NCBI RefSeq assembly: GCF_001665235.1
Contig: NZ_LZSC01000058.1
Coordinates: 1 to 34,630 of the forward strand
Source of the DNA: Mycobacterium sp. 1100029.7
Lineage (GTDB): Bacteria; Actinomycetota; Actinomycetes; Mycobacteriales; Mycobacteriaceae
Direction of reading: 5' to 3'
DNA: 34,630 nucleotides
Of this stretch, positions 1-7,928 are shown one piece after another (position 1 is the first letter of the stretch; each line of letters begins with the position of its first letter). The translations under genes and the position numbers were made by a program. The notes under the pieces are model-generated. The model saw only the letters and a list, made by a program, of their open reading frames with translations. It made no database searches and was not told where the DNA came from.

Positions 1-280
1 CATTTTGACCGGTCTCCTTGATCTTGCTCAACGCGAGGATGCCAAAGACGATGCCCAAGATGGGACCGACGCCGCAGATCCACCCCAACAGCGAGCAGAC
101 CAGGGAGGCGATGGCCATGCCATTGGTACCGACGGCGGGCGGGTAGATCGATCCCTGCGGCGGCGGGTAACCCTGCGGGGGTGGGTAACTCGGCGCTGGC
201 GGAGGCGGATAGTTCTGGCCCGGCGGTGGATATCCGGGATTACTCGGTGGCGGCGGATAGCTCGGCGGTTCTTCCGTCAC
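1..280 (-). CDS. DUF4190-type small membrane protein, 3' end cut by window edge
   Basis: Reading the minus strand from a GTG at 280 gives 93 open codons running off the window. Residues 1-48 are Pro/Tyr-rich (PPPP, GYPPP repeats). A hydrophobic segment follows (MAIASLVCSLLGWICG, then VGPILGIVFGILAL), and then the charged ALSKIKETGQ typical of DUF4190 proteins in actinobacteria. A GGAGG Shine-Dalgarno at 286-290, five bases before the GTG, decides the start. It lies 38 bases downstream of lpqM on the same strand and is probably the last seen gene of that operon. Function is unknown; a membrane-anchored protein with a cytoplasmic proline-rich tail is inferred. The C-terminus is not in the window. 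Confidence 0.8.
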   Translation of the reverse strand, partial: MTEEPPSYPPPPSNPGYPPPGQNYPPPPAPSYPPPQGYPPPQGSIYPPAVGTNGMAIASLVCSLLGWICGVGPILGIVFGILALSKIKETGQN

Positions 281-318
281 GTACGCCTCCTCGGCTCAAG
301 TGGGCCATACATTACGCC

Positions 319-1842
319 TCAGCCGGGGTAGCGGGAGTAGCACGCGTCCATGTTGCCGGCGACGCCGCCGCGGAATGCCGCGATGCGCGTGAAGCCGGCC
401 GGGACACTGGTTCCGTCCACGTCGCTGGCAACCATCCGGTTGGTGAGCAATCCGGCGACGGCCTCGTCAAGGTCGCCGGCCGTCAACAACAGCTGCTTGT
501 GTGACGGTGTGTCGATCGGCTCAGCCATCTTGCGGTGCACCACACCGGTCAGGCATGCGGTGCGCAGCGCGGTCCATGGGCTCTGCATCGGTAGGCCGCG
601 TTCATGCTGTACCGCAAGGGCGTATCGGGACATCACGATCGATAGGGCGGTGTCGTCGCCTTGCGGCAGGGTGTGTTCCTTCTCGTCCGAGACCTTCGCG
701 ATCGCGGCCAGGCCGGACAGGTCGACCATGATCGTGTTCGTGGCCGGGCAATAGGACGCCGGCGGACTTGGCTTCGCGTCTGGGCAGGCGTCGGTTTTGA
801 AGGACAGGGTCGGCGGGTTCTTCGGTGCGAACACCTTGCCCAGCAGCTCCATCAGCGTGGACAAGGTGTCTTCGTTGATCGGCACCTCGCCGGTCTCCGG
901 GTCACCATTGGGGTCGCTTTGCAGCGCCTTGGGCAGGTCACCACGGCGCTGTGCGATCTCCTGCTGGTTGATGCCCGCGCAGGCCGACGCGCCACTGATG
1001 AAGCCCATTTGGAAGGCGCTGACCCGGTCGAGCGCGGAGCCGTGCTCGTCGTCGTTCTCGGTGTCGGCGTCCATCACCGGGTCGCGGGTGGTGATGATCC
1101 CGGCCAGCACATGGTCCAGGCCGTCGGCCGTGCTGAGCGTGAAGCGCGGGGACTTTCCGGCGGCGACCCAGTTCAGGTAGACACCCGCGAAGCAGTCGGC
1201 CTGCTGCTCACGGACGATGGTCAAGTCTTTCTTGGTCACCAACTTCGCCATCTGTTGCAGCGCGTGCCCGAACTCGTGCGCCAGCACACCGGTGACCGAC
1301 ATGTCGCCGAAATAGCGTTGCGCGACCGGCATGAACACCCCCCGGTCCCAGGCGATCAAATTGCAGCGCGAGGTGAAGAAGGCGTTGACGAGCTTGTAGG
1401 TCTCGTTGTGACAGACGATGGGGCTGCTCGGATCGTTGGAGTCGTACGACACCAGTTTGGCGACCGGAAGGAAGGTCCCCTTCAGCGACTGGCTGTAGGC
1501 CGATTTCCAGTAGTCCTCGATGTCGTTGACAGACAGCAACGACAACTTGTCGATGGCGCTGTTGTCGGTGTTGACCACCGTGCCGTCCGGGGCTGGCCCA
1601 TTCGGGCGCGGCCCGCTGGGACCGTTGGTGGCCGGGAGATCGCCCACATGGAATGGGTCGTTGAGCATTGACAGCGCCCGACCCTCCAGGACCGTGGTAC
1701 ATCCGGCCACCACGAACACCGTCGCTGCACAGGCAATTGCCGCTCGCAGCGAACCGGTGACGGTGCGTCGGCGGCCACCGTGGCGACAACGTCGACTCTG
1801 CCCGCGGTTCATCATGACCAACCTCATCCCGACCGGTTGCAC
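319..1842 (-). CDS. lpqM: LpqM-like lipoprotein zinc metallopeptidase
   Basis: This 507-residue protein has a lipoprotein signal peptide with lipobox VVAGC (Cys48), so it should be anchored outside the cytoplasmic membrane. The motif HEFGH at residues 189-193, followed by EQQADC (Glu212), supplies the two His ligands, catalytic Glu and third ligand of a neutral zinc metallopeptidase of the YpfJ/PF04228 type. Length and context (next to lpqL) match M. tuberculosis LpqM, annotated as a possible lipoprotein peptidase; the substrate is unknown. The start is uncertain: GTG at 1842 gives a long N-terminus before the hydrophobic segment, and in-frame ATGs at 1827, 1815 and 1812 are alternatives, with a GAGG just before 1815. 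It is 76 bases downstream of the lpqL paralogue and probably in one operon with it. Confidence 0.85.
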   Translation of the reverse strand: MQPVGMRLVMMNRGQSRRCRHGGRRRTVTGSLRAAIACAATVFVVAGCTTVLEGRALSMLNDPFHVGDLPATNGPSGPRPNGPAPDGTVVNTDNSAIDKLSLLSVNDIEDYWKSAYSQSLKGTFLPVAKLVSYDSNDPSSPIVCHNETYKLVNAFFTSRCNLIAWDRGVFMPVAQRYFGDMSVTGVLAHEFGHALQQMAKLVTKKDLTIVREQQADCFAGVYLNWVAAGKSPRFTLSTADGLDHVLAGIITTRDPVMDADTENDDEHGSALDRVSAFQMGFISGASACAGINQQEIAQRRGDLPKALQSDPNGDPETGEVPINEDTLSTLMELLGKVFAPKNPPTLSFKTDACPDAKPSPPASYCPATNTIMVDLSGLAAIAKVSDEKEHTLPQGDDTALSIVMSRYALAVQHERGLPMQSPWTALRTACLTGVVHRKMAEPIDTPSHKQLLLTAGDLDEAVAGLLTNRMVASDVDGTSVPAGFTRIAAFRGGVAGNMDACYSRYPG

Positions 1843-1918
1843 GTCAGCTTCAAAGGGTTCTCATTCTAGATCCGCTGGTTGAGGCTGCGGGACGGAATGG
1901 GAGACCCAGCAAACTCCG

Positions 1919-3388
1919 CTAGGGTACCCGGGTCCGGTGTCGTTTGTCGTGGGGTGGGACGCCGTTGACGCCCGCAATCGACTCGGCGTAGTGGCCCACC
2001 GCGAATGCCACTCCAGAACCCATAACGGCCAATGCTTCCCGATTGATGTTGTCGATCGTGTCCCGCGGGCTCTGGAAGTTCGGGTCGAAGCCGACTCCGA
2101 CCTGACCGCCCCATAGGCGTGCCTGCACAGTCGTTTTCAGCTGCGACGCGCCGGTGCTCATTCCGCCGATCGGAACCCCGGCAACCATGAACGGGTGGTA
2201 GTCGGTCCGCACGCCCAACGGCATATCGGCGGGGCGCTTGCCGGCCAGGTTCAGGTAACCGGACAAGGTTCGCTCGATGCCGGCCGAGCCCTCGGGCACG
2301 TCGCTCGCGGCGATTCCCTGTCCTGGGGGCCCGGACTGGTCGCCGTCATCGGTGAAGAAGCCGGCATTGGGCGAACCGAGCAGGTTGAAGTTCAAGTACA
2401 TCGCGATGTCGTTGAGTTGCTCGTCGTCCAGACCGAACACGTAATCCAAGACGCCGTTGAGCCCGTCCTCGTCGGCTCCCCAGAACACGAAGCGCACCGC
2501 ATTGCTCACCGGTGCCAGTGGGCCCAGCTGCAGCGCGGTCTCCAGCACCGCGGCCACCCCGGATCCGTTGTCATTGATTCCCGGGCCGGCCCGCGGACCG
2601 TCCAGGTGTGCGCCGACCATGATCACGTCTTTCGTCGATCCGGTTTTGGTCTGCGCCAGTACGTTTCGTGAGGTTACCTTGATGTTCTCGGCGTCGAGCA
2701 CCAGTCGTACCGGCGCGGTGGTGTGGGCCAGCGCGGCGCCGCCGTAACTGCCCACGACGGCAACCGGCATGGTCAGCTGCTTGAAGTAGCCGGGATTGAA
2801 CAGCGTGGGCGGGGCGCCCTGACCGTTGGGTGCGCTCACCACGATCAGCGCGATCGCTCCCTTGGCCCTCGCGCTGTTCTGCTTGTCGACCACCGAGCAG
2901 TGTGCGTCGTCGACGACGGCAATCGCACCGGCGGAAAGCGCGGCCGGGTAATCATTGACCGCGCAGCCCGACGGCTGGGTGGGCCGGATGGGTGGGCCGG
3001 ACAGACCGCCTGGCGGGGTCCGGACCAGCAGCGAGGCTTGGTCTACCGAATAGGTGCTGCCGGCAATCGTCAGCGCCGGTTTGCCTGCTGACACCGCGTA
3101 CAGCCGGTCGAACTGCGGCGTCGCCACGTCAAACCCTTTGCTGCGTAAGGTCTTTGCGACATAGTCGACGCTTGCGTCGTAGCCCGGCGTTCCCTCTGCG
3201 CGGTTACCCTTGTTGGTGTTGGCGATGTCCTGCAACGCCCGCAGGTGCGCGAACATCGCGTCCGCAGTGACCTTTTCGGCCAGGCCGTGGCCGAGATCGG
3301 GAGCCGCGGCGGGCGGACCCGGACGTGGCGACGAGCACGCCGCCACCATCCCGACGAGCAGCAGTGCCGAGCACAGGCGACCGATCAT
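1919..3388 (-). CDS. LpqL paralogue, M28-family lipoprotein with degenerate active site
   Basis: This 489-residue lipoprotein (lipobox VAAC, Cys18) has a PA-domain-like insert (about residues 100-235) inside an M28 aminopeptidase fold. It is a tandem paralogue of the upstream lpqL, and its ATG overlaps the lpqL stop as ATGA. It keeps His261 (AHLD) and Asp273 (INDNGSG). Three active-site positions conserved in Streptomyces griseus aminopeptidase and in the neighbour are changed: the catalytic Glu is Asp306 (GADEDG for GAEELG), the zinc ligand Asp is Asn335 (LNFNLL for LNFDML), and the last zinc-ligand His is Gln439 (PNFQS for PNYHS). The rest of the fold is intact with no frameshift. I infer a secreted pseudopeptidase with a binding or regulatory role; weak activity with altered metal binding remains possible. 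Confidence 0.85.
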   Translation of the reverse strand: MIGRLCSALLLVGMVAACSSPRPGPPAAAPDLGHGLAEKVTADAMFAHLRALQDIANTNKGNRAEGTPGYDASVDYVAKTLRSKGFDVATPQFDRLYAVSAGKPALTIAGSTYSVDQASLLVRTPPGGLSGPPIRPTQPSGCAVNDYPAALSAGAIAVVDDAHCSVVDKQNSARAKGAIALIVVSAPNGQGAPPTLFNPGYFKQLTMPVAVVGSYGGAALAHTTAPVRLVLDAENIKVTSRNVLAQTKTGSTKDVIMVGAHLDGPRAGPGINDNGSGVAAVLETALQLGPLAPVSNAVRFVFWGADEDGLNGVLDYVFGLDDEQLNDIAMYLNFNLLGSPNAGFFTDDGDQSGPPGQGIAASDVPEGSAGIERTLSGYLNLAGKRPADMPLGVRTDYHPFMVAGVPIGGMSTGASQLKTTVQARLWGGQVGVGFDPNFQSPRDTIDNINREALAVMGSGVAFAVGHYAESIAGVNGVPPHDKRHRTRVP

Positions 3389-4881
3389 GGCTTTGCGAGC
3401 ACGTGCCGGGTGCGGTCCTCCATGATCGGAACCCCATTTCGTCCGTTGAGATCCTGCGCGTACAGAGCCACCGCATAAGCCACGCCGGCACCGTTGATCC
3501 CCAGCGCGGTGCGGTCGATGTGGTCCAGAGTGTCAGTCTTGCTGTGATAGTTGGGATCGAATGGCTGGTCTGCCGTGCCGCCCCACAGCTTGGCCTGCTC
3601 ACCGGACATCTTGTTTTCCGCACCGGAGAACAAGCCACCCGACGGGATGCCGGCCAGCGTGAAGCCGTCGTAGTCGCTGCGCCCGTCGAACGAGGTGTCC
3701 TGTGCGGTCTTGCCGGCCGACTTCAAATATGCGACCAGTGTGCGTTCGATCCCGGCCGAGCCCTCGGGCACCACCGGCTGGCCGCGGGTTTCATTGGGCA
3801 ACGACTGATCCCCGTCATAAGTGAAGTAGCCCGGGTTCGGTGAGGCGAGCATGTCGAAGTTCAGGTACAGCGCAATGTTTTTGAGGTCGTCGAGATTGAG
3901 CGATTCGACATAGTTGCGCGATCCGATCAGTCCCAATTCTTCGGCACCCCAGAAGCCGAAGCGCACCGCGTTGTGAACTCGTGGTGAATTCCCCAGCTGC
4001 ACCGCGGCTTCCAGCACGGCAGCCACACCGGAGCCGTTGTCGTTGATCCCTGGGCCTTCGGGAACGCTGTCCAGGTGCGCGCCTGCCATCACCACGTCGG
4101 TCGGCGAACCCGTCTTCGTCTGCGCGATGATGTTGCGGGCTTTGAAATTCTGGCTGCTGGCGTTGAGCTTGATGCTGGTCGGTCCGGGTCGGGCGCGCAA
4201 CGCCATCCCGACGGACTTACTCACCGCCACGACCGGAATCTTCACCTCGGTGTTGACTCCCAGGGTGCCGCCCATCTGCTCCTCGTCGACGTTGTCGGCG
4301 ACGATCATCGCGATGGCGCCGTGCTGCGCCGCGGCATTCTCCTTCTGCGCGAACGGACAGGTGCCGCGATCCACCAGCACCACCGCGCCTTTCACCGCCG
4401 GGTTGTCGAAGTCGGATGCCGCGCAGCCCTGGCCATTACCCGCGGACAGTGCCAGTAGCGGTCCGGTCACCCCTTCGGGTGCGGTGCCGATGCTGTACTC
4501 GAGGGGTCGCGCCTCGACGGCGTTTCCACCCACCGTGACCACCGGCTTGTCGGCGTGAAATACCCTCGCCGAGAACTCGGGCGTTTGCACGTCGAACCCA
4601 CTGTTGCGCAACGTGTTTGCGACATAGTCGACGCTGGCTTCGTAGCCTGGGGTGCCCACCGCGCGAGTGCCGTTGTTGGCGTCGGCGATTTGTTGAAGCT
4701 TCGTCAGGTGCGCCATCATGGCGTCAGCCGTGACCTTTTTGCGCAATGTCGCGGCGAACTCGGCTGCCGCAGGGTCGCTCGCCGGCGGGGAGTCAGCCGA
4801 CCGATGCGGGCAACCGGTCAGCGTCGCGGCGAGGACGACCGCAGCGAGCGTCGGCGCCAGCGTTCGGGATTTGTTCACCAT
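3385..4881 (-). CDS. lpqL: LpqL, M28 family aminopeptidase lipoprotein
   Basis: This 498-residue lipoprotein (lipobox LTGC, Cys24) is the size of M. tuberculosis LpqL. A PA-like insert lies at about residues 110-245 and an M28 zinc peptidase domain follows. All expected residues are present: His269 and Asp271 (AHLDS), Asp281 (INDNGSG), catalytic Glu314 and ligand Glu315 (GAEELGLIGS), Asp343 (NFDMLASPN) and His446 (PNYHSKTD). It should release N-terminal amino acids from peptides at the cell surface; the natural substrate is unknown. The start at 4881 is chosen because it places the signal peptide at the N-terminus; the frame is open upstream to 5199, but that part overlaps the DUF2752 gene. 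It lies 20 bases after that gene and overlaps the next paralogue by 4 bases. Confidence 0.92.
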   Translation of the reverse strand: MVNKSRTLAPTLAAVVLAATLTGCPHRSADSPPASDPAAAEFAATLRKKVTADAMMAHLTKLQQIADANNGTRAVGTPGYEASVDYVANTLRNSGFDVQTPEFSARVFHADKPVVTVGGNAVEARPLEYSIGTAPEGVTGPLLALSAGNGQGCAASDFDNPAVKGAVVLVDRGTCPFAQKENAAAQHGAIAMIVADNVDEEQMGGTLGVNTEVKIPVVAVSKSVGMALRARPGPTSIKLNASSQNFKARNIIAQTKTGSPTDVVMAGAHLDSVPEGPGINDNGSGVAAVLEAAVQLGNSPRVHNAVRFGFWGAEELGLIGSRNYVESLNLDDLKNIALYLNFDMLASPNPGYFTYDGDQSLPNETRGQPVVPEGSAGIERTLVAYLKSAGKTAQDTSFDGRSDYDGFTLAGIPSGGLFSGAENKMSGEQAKLWGGTADQPFDPNYHSKTDTLDHIDRTALGINGAGVAYAVALYAQDLNGRNGVPIMEDRTRHVLAKP

Positions 4882-4901
4882 TGCGCCTAAGGTTAGACGC
4901 C

Positions 4902-5327
4902 TCAGACATAAAGCCCGCTGAATGGGGCAAAGGGAATGTTGCGCACCACAAACCAAACCGACACCAGCGACAGCGTCACCAGCGGTGACCAGCGCCAGTG
5001 CTGCCAGCCGCTGATCCGTCGACCGGTCAGCCGGCCGTACGTCCAGACCAGGTAAGTCCACGCGAGCAGCCCGACGGCGGCCAGTCCCAGCGCGTTGAAC
5101 CGGGCGGCCGCCATCATATTGCCGTGCATCAGCGAATACAGCATTCGCAGACTGCCGCATCCGGGGCAGTCGATACCCAACAGCGCCTTGGTGGGGCATA
5201 CCGGCAGCGGGCCGTTGGGGGTGGTCGGATCACCTGCCCAGATCGCAGCGCATGCCGCGGTGGCGGACGCCGCCACGATCAGCGGCGCCCCCAACCTCAG
5301 TGCAACCGACCCTTGCCGGGTCAACAT
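4902..5327 (-). CDS. DUF2752 membrane protein
   Basis: This 141-residue protein has the DUF2752 signature: CPTKALLGIDCPGCG followed by SLRMLYSLMHGN and a hydrophobic segment. Three membrane segments are visible, at about residues 12-30, 79-97 and 115-128. The Cys-rich loop (CP and CPGCG) suggests a metal or thiol site at the membrane face, but no function is known for the family. It starts 9 bases after the CD225 gene stop and ends 20 bases before lpqL, so it sits in the middle of the operon. DUF2752 and CD225 proteins are often neighbours in actinobacteria. No clear Shine-Dalgarno precedes the ATG, so translation may be coupled to the gene upstream. Confidence 0.85.
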   Translation of the reverse strand: MLTRQGSVALRLGAPLIVAASATAACAAIWAGDPTTPNGPLPVCPTKALLGIDCPGCGSLRMLYSLMHGNMMAAARFNALGLAAVGLLAWTYLVWTYGRLTGRRISGWQHWRWSPLVTLSLVSVWFVVRNIPFAPFSGLYV

Positions 5328-5336
5328 GCGATCAGC

Positions 5337-5666
5337 TTAGTAGTACAGCGCCGCCATCGCCGTGGTCGTGTCCACATTGAAGGCACCGACCGCAGCCAAG
5401 ATCCCGTAGATGACGAAGACGATGACGCCCGCGATGGCCGACCAGGTGGCGAACTTCTTGGCGCTGTTGGCAGCCGCCTGCGCCTCCGCATACTGGCCCT
5501 GCGCCCACAATCCGTTGACCTGGCTGGATTTGACGATGGCCACAATGCCCAGCGGAAGGCAGCAGAACAGCGTCGTCAAGATCGACCACACCAAGTAGTT
5601 GTTAGGCGCTTGCCCCGCGGGGGGCTGCTGCGGCGGATAGCCGGGCGGTGGCGGTTGTGCGGTCAT
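5337..5666 (-). CDS. CD225/dispanin-family membrane protein
   Basis: This 109-residue protein has a Pro-rich cytoplasmic N-terminus (about residues 1-22) and then the CD225 pattern: a first hydrophobic segment (NYLVWSILTTLFCCLPLG), a linker with KSSQVNGLWAQGQ and AQAAANSAKK, and a second membrane segment (AIAGVIVFVIYGILAAVG). This is the fold of interferon-induced transmembrane proteins; bacterial members are of unknown function. A GGAG eight bases before the ATG supports the start. It is the first gene of the minus-strand run toward lpqL, so its promoter should lie in 5667-5958. It resembles the partial DUF4190 protein at 1-280 in layout (Pro-rich tail plus two membrane segments) but is a separate family. 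Confidence 0.87.
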   Translation of the reverse strand: MTAQPPPPGYPPQQPPAGQAPNNYLVWSILTTLFCCLPLGIVAIVKSSQVNGLWAQGQYAEAQAAANSAKKFATWSAIAGVIVFVIYGILAAVGAFNVDTTTAMAALYY

Positions 5667-5958
5667 GAATTCTCCAGTCCCGAGAAGTTAGCTGGCGTGA
5701 AGCGGTGCTTACCCTACCCGAGCGGAGACGCGAGGGCACTAGGTAAGCGAAATTCCTAATTTTCAGTACCCTTCGGCCCTCGGCCAGCGGCAACTCCCCA
5801 TCGCGGCCGAATCCTATAGACGGAGGAGAAACCCTCTGTAAGGGAATACATTTGGTGACCGCACCGCAAATTTCCCGCGGCCGCAGTGACGGATGCCCAG
5901 CGGGACACTATCCAGCGGATTGTATTGCATGGCCAGGAGATAGCTCTACAGTCGAGGC
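5667..5958. promoter_or_regulatory. Divergent intergenic region, with a probable leaderless promoter for the plus-strand gene
   Basis: These 292 bases separate the CD225 operon (minus) from the secreted protein gene (plus) and are more AT-rich than the neighbouring genes. On the plus strand TACAGT at 5947-5952 fits the mycobacterial TANNNT -10 element. It is exactly 6 bases before the ATG at 5959, so transcription probably starts at or next to the A of the start codon (leaderless). No convincing -35 was found. I could not place the minus-strand promoter with confidence. No further gene is supported here. Confidence 0.5.
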
Positions 5959-6480
5959 ATGGGCCACCTCTTCGATGCGCTGCGGGCGGCCACCACGGCG
6001 GCGCTCGTAGCCGGTTTCGCGTTTGCGGGAGCCGTGCCGGCAGGCGCAGATCCCAGCACCGGTCACGCCGCGGACATCAACACCTTGGCCGCTGCCTTGT
6101 CGAAGGGATACGGGCTCAACAACTGCACCGCCCAGACGCTTCCCCATGCCACACTGGCGTATCTGCAATGCGGGCAGAGCCCCGACTCGAGCGGTCCGGT
6201 CCTAGCCAAGTATTTCCTGTTCGGCAGCGGCGACGATCTGCTCTCCACGTTCAGATCTCTGATCGGCGGGGACGTCCTGAGCAACTGCGGAGATACCGCG
6301 TCGCCGGCGCCCTGGCATCAAGGCAGCTCCACCGCGAACGCGGGATCGGTGGCATGCGGGACTTTTCAGAACCATGCCGAGATCATTTGGACCAACGACG
6401 CCAAAAGCATGCTCGGCGTGATCCGTGCTGCCGGTGCAGATGTCCCTTCGCTATACCAGTGGTGGCGAAACAACGGCTGA
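5959..6480 (+). CDS. Secreted protein, tandem paralogue A, unknown function
   Basis: This 173-residue protein has a signal peptide ending near AGAVPAGADP (about residue 30). The mature part contains LSKGYGLNNC, YLQCGQSPDSSGP, NCGD, VACGT and a final PSLYQWWRNNG. Four Cys (NNC, LQCG, NCGD, ACG) are shared with the downstream paralogue and may form two disulfides. It is aligned end to end with the protein at 6630-7154, so the pair arose by duplication. I do not recognise a characterised family; small mycobacterial secreted proteins of this kind are sometimes labelled only as hypothetical. The ATG at 5959 has a TANNNT hexamer six bases upstream and no strong Shine-Dalgarno. Confidence 0.8.
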   Translation: MGHLFDALRAATTAALVAGFAFAGAVPAGADPSTGHAADINTLAAALSKGYGLNNCTAQTLPHATLAYLQCGQSPDSSGPVLAKYFLFGSGDDLLSTFRSLIGGDVLSNCGDTASPAPWHQGSSTANAGSVACGTFQNHAEIIWTNDAKSMLGVIRAAGADVPSLYQWWRNNG

Positions 6481-6487
6481 CAGCCGA

Positions 6488-6561
6488 ATTCGGCGGAACT
6501 GATGCCGATGTAAATGGTATTCGGCGGAATGGGTTGCGTAGCCGCGGTTTATCCCTACGAT
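6488..6561 (+). promoter_or_regulatory. Promoter of paralogue B with paired upstream direct repeats
   Basis: The 11-mer ATTCGGCGGAA occurs at 6488-6498 and 6519-6529, 31 bases apart (about three helical turns), so both would face the same side of the DNA. A -35-like TTGCGT at 6534-6539, a 16-base spacer and a -10 TACGAT at 6556-6561 follow directly. The arrangement fits an activator or repressor dimer next to the -35 element. This is inferred from spacing only. It would give paralogue B its own promoter with a leader of about 60 bases and an AGGAG ribosome site at 6619-6623. Confidence 0.45.
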
Positions 6562-6629
6562 CATTCTGGCAAAGACAAATGCCGTCGGCGCAGCCTTCCG
6601 GGCGGTCACCCAAATTCCAGGAGTCAACG

Positions 6630-7154
6630 ATGTCTCACCCGACCAAAGCTTTGCGGGCCGCGACGGCCGCAGCCTTGACAGTCAGCTTTTTCTGCGTCGG
6701 TACCGCCACCGCGACGGCCGACAACTACGACACCCTCTCCAGCGCCTTGTCGAAGGGTTACAGCAGCAGTAATTGTTCGCCCCAGGCAACGTCGGAAGTT
6801 CAGGGTTCCTTTCCGAGCGGCACCGTTATTGCGGTTTTGCAATGCGGGCAGAACTCGGACGCCAATGGCCCGATGGGTGGAAAATTCTTCTTGTTCGGCA
6901 ACAGTGCCGATACGGCCAGCTCGTTCACCAAACTGATTAGCGGCGACACCCTCGCCAATTGCGGGGATGCCAAGTCCCCCACCACCTGGCACCAGGGCAG
7001 CAACACCGACTCAGCCGGTCAGGTTGCGTGCGGGACGGATTCGGGCCAGGCCGAGGTGCTCTGGACCGTGGATGCCAAGAACGTGCTGGCCTTCATCCGC
7101 GCGTCCAACGGCGACACCGCGTCCCTTTACAAGTGGTGGCAGGCCAACGGCTGA
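6630..7154 (+). CDS. Secreted protein, tandem paralogue B, unknown function
   Basis: This 174-residue protein has a signal peptide ending near GTATATADN (about residue 31). It shares LSKGYSSSNC, LQCGQNSDANGP, NCGD, VACGT and a final SLYKWWQANG with paralogue A. Four of its Cys align with those of A; B has an insert (EVQGSFPSGTVI) before the second conserved block. An AGGAG at 6619-6623, six bases from the ATG, decides the start. It ends three bases before the convergent SGNH hydrolase gene. No enzymatic motif was seen. Its separate promoter region suggests the two copies are regulated differently. Confidence 0.82.
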   Translation: MSHPTKALRAATAAALTVSFFCVGTATATADNYDTLSSALSKGYSSSNCSPQATSEVQGSFPSGTVIAVLQCGQNSDANGPMGGKFFLFGNSADTASSFTKLISGDTLANCGDAKSPTTWHQGSNTDSAGQVACGTDSGQAEVLWTVDAKNVLAFIRASNGDTASLYKWWQANG

Positions 7155-7157
7155 CGC

Positions 7158-7928
7158 TCACAACTGAGCTGTCACCAGTTCCGCTACCGCGCGCATCCCG
7201 GCCTCGTTGGGATGTAGCGGTGCGGGCCGATTCGGCAGGGGCACAATAAATTTCGCTGGTTTAGTGGTCCACGGCTGGGCTGACCAGGCATGGTGGCCGC
7301 GGCTGGCTGCGGCGGCACCGGCGAGCTCGCATCCGGTCGCCGCCGCTGCCTGTGCCGTGGCGCGCTGCAGGGCGGTGGCGACGTGGCGGCCCAGCTCCGC
7401 GTCCTCGTCGGACAGCGGCGGTGCGGCTGTACCGGCGGGCGGCAGTATCGTCAGATAGTCGACGAAGAAGACGCGTGCATGCGGGGCACGCTCGCGGACC
7501 GCGTTGCCCACCGCGCACAGCGACTCCAGCACATCGGCCAGGGCCCGATCACGCGCATCACGATCCAGGAGCTCGGCAATTCGACTGTCCAGCAACGGCA
7601 GCCGGCGCATGACCCGTGGCAACGCCGCGGCCATCAGCAGCGGAACGTAGCCGACGTCATTGCCACCGACGGTGATGGTGACCAGGTCCTCGGAGCCGTC
7701 CAGTGCGGTGATTTGCGGCGGCGCACCGCGCTGCGGCTCGGAAAGGAGGTGGGCGGTCGTCGCGCCGGAAAAAGTGACGTCAACCAGATCGAGGTTGTTG
7801 GTCTTTGCGATCAGATGCGCGTAGTTGACCGCCGAACGGCCCGACCATCGGGGAGCATCAGGGACCCGCGGCCTGATGCCGGGGCCGGCAGCCATGGAAC
7901 TGCCCAGTGCGACATAACGATTCATCAC
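7158..7928 (-). CDS. SGNH/GDSL-type hydrolase
   Basis: This 256-residue protein has SGNH blocks: LGSSMAAGPG (Ser11 as likely nucleophile), SGAT with Gly55 (block II), GGNDVGY with Asn90 (block III) and HPNEAG with His239 (block V). The Asp normally three residues before the His is not there (APLH), so the catalytic acid is unclear. There is no signal peptide, so the protein is probably cytoplasmic. Lipase, esterase or deacetylase activity on an unknown substrate is expected from the family. Its ATG at 7928 overlaps the thiG stop (ATGA), so it is translationally coupled to the thiamine operon and should fall under the TPP riboswitch. A second ATG follows at once at 7925. Confidence 0.85.
   Translation of the reverse strand: MMNRYVALGSSMAAGPGIRPRVPDAPRWSGRSAVNYAHLIAKTNNLDLVDVTFSGATTAHLLSEPQRGAPPQITALDGSEDLVTITVGGNDVGYVPLLMAAALPRVMRRLPLLDSRIAELLDRDARDRALADVLESLCAVGNAVRERAPHARVFFVDYLTILPPAGTAAPPLSDEDAELGRHVATALQRATAQAAAATGCELAGAAAASRGHHAWSAQPWTTKPAKFIVPLPNRPAPLHPNEAGMRAVAELVTAQL

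Noticed and set aside
661..1671. Open frame opposite lpqM
   Set aside because: Shadow of the metallopeptidase gene, which has signal peptide and HEFGH motif.
5886..7154. One long plus-strand frame through both secreted paralogues
   Set aside because: The first part is a different frame across paralogue A and the intergenic region; the real gene starts at 6630 with a ribosome site and signal peptide.
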